Shown: positions 50,250 to 64,000 of the stretch, piece by piece | Position numbering within the stretch: position 1 is the stretch's first letter | Layout: each line of letters begins with the position of its first letter | Source of the DNA: Pseudomonas mendocina | GTDB taxonomy: Bacteria > Pseudomonadota > Gammaproteobacteria > Pseudomonadales > Pseudomonadaceae | Assembly (NCBI RefSeq): GCF_003008615.1 | Contig: NZ_CP027657.1 | Coordinates: 4,278,001 to 4,342,000 of the forward strand | Direction: 5' to 3' | Length of the DNA: 64,000 nt | Notes under the pieces: model-generated | Database searches by the model: none | What the model saw: the letters and a program-made list of their open reading frames with translations, nothing else | Told to the model about the DNA's origin: nothing | Program-made: the position numbers and the translations under genes

Positions 50250-50990
50250 GTGGGCGCCGTGGATATCTATTGCCTGCCTTACTCCGGTGCCAGCGCCATG
50301 GTCTACAGCCGCTGGCGGCGCAAGCTGCCGGACTGGCTGGCGGTACGACCGGTCGAACTGCCGGGGCGGGGTTCTCGTCTCGGTGAGTCGCTGCAGACCG
50401 ACATGTGCGCCCTGGCCCGGCAGCTGGCCAAGGAGCTGATGCCGGAGCTGCGTCGCCCCTATGCCCTGTTCGGACACAGCCTGGGCGCCTTGCTCGCCTT
50501 CGAGCTGACTCACGCCCTGCGCGAGCTGGGTTGTCCGCCGCCGCTCATGCTGTTCGCCTCCGGTACTGCAGCACCGACCCGGCGCGAGGACTACGAGAAG
50601 GGTTATACGCAGGCCAAGAGCGACGAAGAGCTGGTCGCTGAGTTACGCGATTTGCAGGGCACCTCGGAAGAGGTGCTGGCCAACCGCGAACTGATGAATC
50701 TGACTTTGCCGATCCTGCGCGCCGACTTCCTGATGTGTGGTCGTTACCGCTACCGGCAGCGGCCGCTTCTCGAGCTACCGATCCATGTCCTGGGCGGCAA
50801 GTCTGACAGGAGCAGCATGGAGCAGTTGCAGGCCTGGGGCGAGGAAACCGTCTCGGACTTTTCTCTGAGCATGTTCGAAGGCGGACACTTCTTCATTCAT
50901 GAGCGTGAGTTGCGTGTATTGCAGGTCATCATCGAGCGCCTGTCGTCGCGGCTCGTACCGGTTCGCGGCGGGGTTGCCGAGCACTGTTGA
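50250..50990 (+). CDS. Type II thioesterase, pyoverdine cluster
   Basis: A 246-residue alpha/beta-hydrolase that removes wrong or stalled groups from NRPS carrier domains. The catalytic triad is complete: S77 in FGHSLGA, D186 in GGKSDRSS and H213 in EGGHFFIHE. The lid region (LVAELRDLQGTSEEVLANRELM) is present. The start is a GTG 2 nt after the mbtH-type stop, implying coupling. It is similar throughout to the degenerate PvdG at 33245 and probably does the editing for both. Confidence 0.92.
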   Translation: MGAVDIYCLPYSGASAMVYSRWRRKLPDWLAVRPVELPGRGSRLGESLQTDMCALARQLAKELMPELRRPYALFGHSLGALLAFELTHALRELGCPPPLMLFASGTAAPTRREDYEKGYTQAKSDEELVAELRDLQGTSEEVLANRELMNLTLPILRADFLMCGRYRYRQRPLLELPIHVLGGKSDRSSMEQLQAWGEETVSDFSLSMFEGGHFFIHERELRVLQVIIERLSSRLVPVRGGVAEHC

Positions 50991-51022
50991 TGCAGTGCTC
51001 GACGACTCCGCTACATGGCCTG

Positions 51023-51976
51023 CTAGCCCAGTACCTTGCCTTGGCGCCAGTAGCCCATGAAGCTGGCGCTGCGGCGATCCAGGCCGAACTCCCCGACGAA
51101 CAGGCGACGAATCGCCATCACTGCCGCCGACTCGCCGGCGACCCAGGCGTAGAACGCCGTGTCGATGGGGTTGGCCAGCTCCCAGGGCAGTTCCCTGTCG
51201 ATGTCCACCTGGCTCAGGGGCGGCCGGCCGTTCTCGCGGGGTGCGGAGCTGGGCAGGGTGGCCAGCTCGCAAGCGGCTTCGAGCATCCTGTCGCCATGCC
51301 CGGCACTGGTGCCTGCGCGTGGCAGCCAGTGCAGGCGGGTCAGCGGGCCGCAGGGCAGTGGTAGGGCGTCCTGCTGCGTGGGGATTTCCACAAAGGCCTG
51401 TACCACCGGTGCGTCCTCTCGCTCGGCCAGTTGCTCGACGATGCCGGCAATGGCCGGCAGCGCGGTCTCGTCACCGATCAGCAGCACATGGCGCACGGCG
51501 GTTGGTGGTCGCCATTCGTAGCCGCCAGGGTCGCCATGATAGGCGGCGTTGGGCGCTACCAGTTGTACCCGATCACCGGGGCGGGCGTGGGTGGCCCATG
51601 CCGAGGCTGGGCCGGTCTCGCCATGCAGGACGAAGTCCACGTCGATTTCACCGGCCTCCGCACGCAGCTCGCGAATGGTGTAGGTGCGCATGGGAGGGCG
51701 CCGAGGCTTTTCCAGGGCACGCAGGTTGGCGTGCCAGTCGCCTTGTGTCGGCAGGCTTGGCAGGCTGCCGTCTGGTGCGGGCAGCAGCACCTTGATGCGC
51801 TGATCCGGGGCGAGGGTACGCATCTGATCGACCTCCGGGCCGCTGAAGACGAAGCGGGTCAGTGCCGGGCTGAGGACGATGCGCCGTTCCAGGCGCACGT
51901 CGAAGAGGCGGTAGGCGCTGGGCCGGGCGAGCCCGACGCGGCGAGCCAGGGTGCGGACTGCACTGGCGATGGACAT
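51023..51976 (-). CDS. Siderophore-interacting FAD-binding protein
   Basis: A 317-residue flavin-dependent ferric-siderophore reductase of the ViuB/SIP family. The FAD-binding domain has RTYTIRELRAEAGEIDVDFVLHGETGPASAWA (RxYTxR motif, then the GPASxWA loop). The C-terminal NAD(P)H domain has HVLLIGDETALPAIAGIV and AWVAGESAAVMAIRR. GGGGGA precedes the ATG. A perfect PvdS box lies 37 nt upstream, so it is made with pyoverdine. Probable role: release of iron from the ferric siderophore. Its gene is convergent with the thioesterase gene. Confidence 0.9.
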   Translation of the reverse strand: MSIASAVRTLARRVGLARPSAYRLFDVRLERRIVLSPALTRFVFSGPEVDQMRTLAPDQRIKVLLPAPDGSLPSLPTQGDWHANLRALEKPRRPPMRTYTIRELRAEAGEIDVDFVLHGETGPASAWATHARPGDRVQLVAPNAAYHGDPGGYEWRPPTAVRHVLLIGDETALPAIAGIVEQLAEREDAPVVQAFVEIPTQQDALPLPCGPLTRLHWLPRAGTSAGHGDRMLEAACELATLPSSAPRENGRPPLSQVDIDRELPWELANPIDTAFYAWVAGESAAVMAIRRLFVGEFGLDRRSASFMGYWRQGKVLG

Positions 51977-52012
51977 GGAAAATCCCCCGATGACGATGAT
52001 GTTCTTCAGGGG

Positions 52013-52036
52013 ACGAGGTGCCCATCTACGGATTTA
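52013..52036 (-). promoter_or_regulatory. PvdS-dependent iron-starvation box for the siderophore-interacting protein
   Basis: On the minus strand TAAAT (52036-52032), 16 nt, CGT (52015-52013): an exact consensus match, inside GCTAAATCC. Confidence 0.85.
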
Positions 52037-52042
52037 GCCGGC

Positions 52043-52066
52043 TAATTCCATCCTCCACTCGTTCGT
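52043..52066 (+). promoter_or_regulatory. PvdS-dependent iron-starvation box for the large NRPS
   Basis: TAATT (52043-52047), 16 nt, CGT (52064-52066), inside GCTAATTCC. Only 6 nt separate its -35 element from that of the divergent box, giving a near-palindrome (GGATTTAGC CG GCTAATTCC). Confidence 0.8.
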
Positions 52067-52121
52067 ATTGCTGGTTATAGCGCGAACCGGCTTCACGCCC
52101 CACGAATACGGATGACACGAG

Positions 52122-63158
<11,037 letters not shown>

Positions 63159-63159
63159 T

Positions 63160-64000
63160 ATGAATCTCAACAACAATGCCGACCTTGCCCGGCGTTTCGC
63201 CGGGCTGCCTTTGCCGCAGCGTGAACTGTTCTATCGGCGGTTGTGCGCCAAGGGGATCAGCTTCCTGCAAATGCCCATTACTCGTATGTGTGAGGGCGCG
63301 GGAGCGAGGCCACTGTCCTATGCACAGCAACGCCAGTGGTTTCTCTGGCAACTGGAGCCTGGCAGCGCGGCTTACCATATTCCGGCAGCCCTGCGCCTGC
63401 GTGGCGAGCTCGATATCGAGGCGCTGAAGCGGAGCTTTGCCGCATTGGTCGAGCGTCATGAAGGGCTGCGCACCACTTTCCGCCAGGAGGGCGACGAGAC
63501 CCAGCAGGTGGTTCACGACCATCTGCCGCTGGAGATACGCGAGCAGAGCCTTGGCGCAGTGGACGAGGCTGCGCTCATGACACGGATCGAGGAAGAGGTT
63601 CGGGTGCCGTTCGATCTGGAGCACGGCCCGCTGCTGCGCGTGAAGCTGCTGCGCCTGGCGCCTGACGATCATGTGCTGGTGCTGACGATGCACCATATCG
63701 TCTCTGATGGCTGGTCGACGCCGATCATGGTAGCCGAGCTGATGCAGCTCTACGCAGGCTATCGGGAGGGGCGGCGAGTGGAGCTGGAGCCACTGCCGAT
63801 CCAGTACGCCGATTATGCCGTGTGGCAGCGCGGCTGGATGGAAGCCGGTGAGCGCGAGCGGCAACTGGGTTATTGGCGGCAGCAACTGGGCGGCGAGCAG
63901 CCGGTGCTGGAACTGCCGACCGACCGTCCGCGTCCGGCGGTGCAGAGTACTGCCGGTGATAGCCTGCAGGTGGAACTGGGCGAGGAGCTGGGCCGCTCGC
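63160..64000 (+). CDS. Next pyoverdine NRPS gene (5' part, cut by window end)
   Basis: Begins 1 nt after the preceding stop (TGATATG) with GAGG about 10 nt upstream, so it is coupled to the previous NRPS. The 280 residues seen are the docking-type N-terminus (LARRFAGLPLPQRELFYRRL) and most of a condensation domain ([29 protein letters not shown]). Later modules lie outside the window. Confidence 0.93.
   Translation, partial: MNLNNNADLARRFAGLPLPQRELFYRRLCAKGISFLQMPITRMCEGAGARPLSYAQQRQWFLWQLEPGSAAYHIPAALRLRGELDIEALKRSFAALVERHEGLRTTFRQEGDETQQVVHDHLPLEIREQSLGAVDEAALMTRIEEEVRVPFDLEHGPLLRVKLLRLAPDDHVLVLTMHHIVSDGWSTPIMVAELMQLYAGYREGRRVELEPLPIQYADYAVWQRGWMEAGERERQLGYWRQQLGGEQPVLELPTDRPRPAVQSTAGDSLQVELGEELGRS

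Overview
The window is GC-rich chromosomal DNA from a fluorescent-type Pseudomonas (gammaproteobacterium). The species was not determined. The evidence is the gene order aruCFGDB-aruE-ltaE-alaS-lysC-rsmA-tRNA, an AmrZ orthologue, a 13-gene carbon-phosphorus lyase operon, and a pyoverdine locus with PvdS, PvdL and PvdH. All gene and function calls come from reading the translated sequence and recognising motifs; no database search was run.

Layout. (1) 1-8.4 kb: the arginine succinyltransferase (AST) catabolic operon, headed by candidate ArgR half-sites, with a REP-like inverted repeat between aruC and aruF. (2) 8.5-14.7 kb: threonine aldolase, alanyl-tRNA synthetase, aspartokinase (with a likely internal start for a beta subunit), RsmA, one tRNA-Ser(GCU) and three tandem tRNA-Arg(ACG). 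(3) 14.7-20 kb: a DUF4124 protein, the Mg transporter MgtE, a small minus-strand set (NTF2-like, Atu4866-like, SDR) divergent from an AraC regulator, and amrZ. (4) 20.2-31 kb: phnCDEFGHIJKLMNP behind a candidate Pho box, then an MFS exporter. (5) 32.3-64 kb: the pyoverdine locus: pvdS (minus, Fur box), a degenerate pvdG thioesterase, pvdL, pvdH, an MbtH-like protein, an intact type II thioesterase, a siderophore-interacting flavoprotein, and two large NRPS genes, the last cut by the window edge.

The pyoverdine genes are tied together by five good PvdS iron-starvation boxes (TAAAT or TAATT, 16 nt, CGT), including a back-to-back divergent pair. PvdL reads as acyl-ligase, Glu, D-Tyr, Dab. The next synthetase reads by eye as D-Ser, Dab, then an unassigned residue.

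The most unusual feature is two CRISPR arrays with type I-F style 28-nt repeats and 32-nt spacers, set inside the pyoverdine locus on either side of pvdH with no cas gene in the window. Their leaders are related to each other. Each leader ends within about 20-40 bp of a PvdS-dependent promoter that fires the other way. Other items of interest are a PvdG that has lost its nucleophile and acid residues, a possible small RNA convergent with pvdS, and a short proline-containing reading frame ahead of mgtE.
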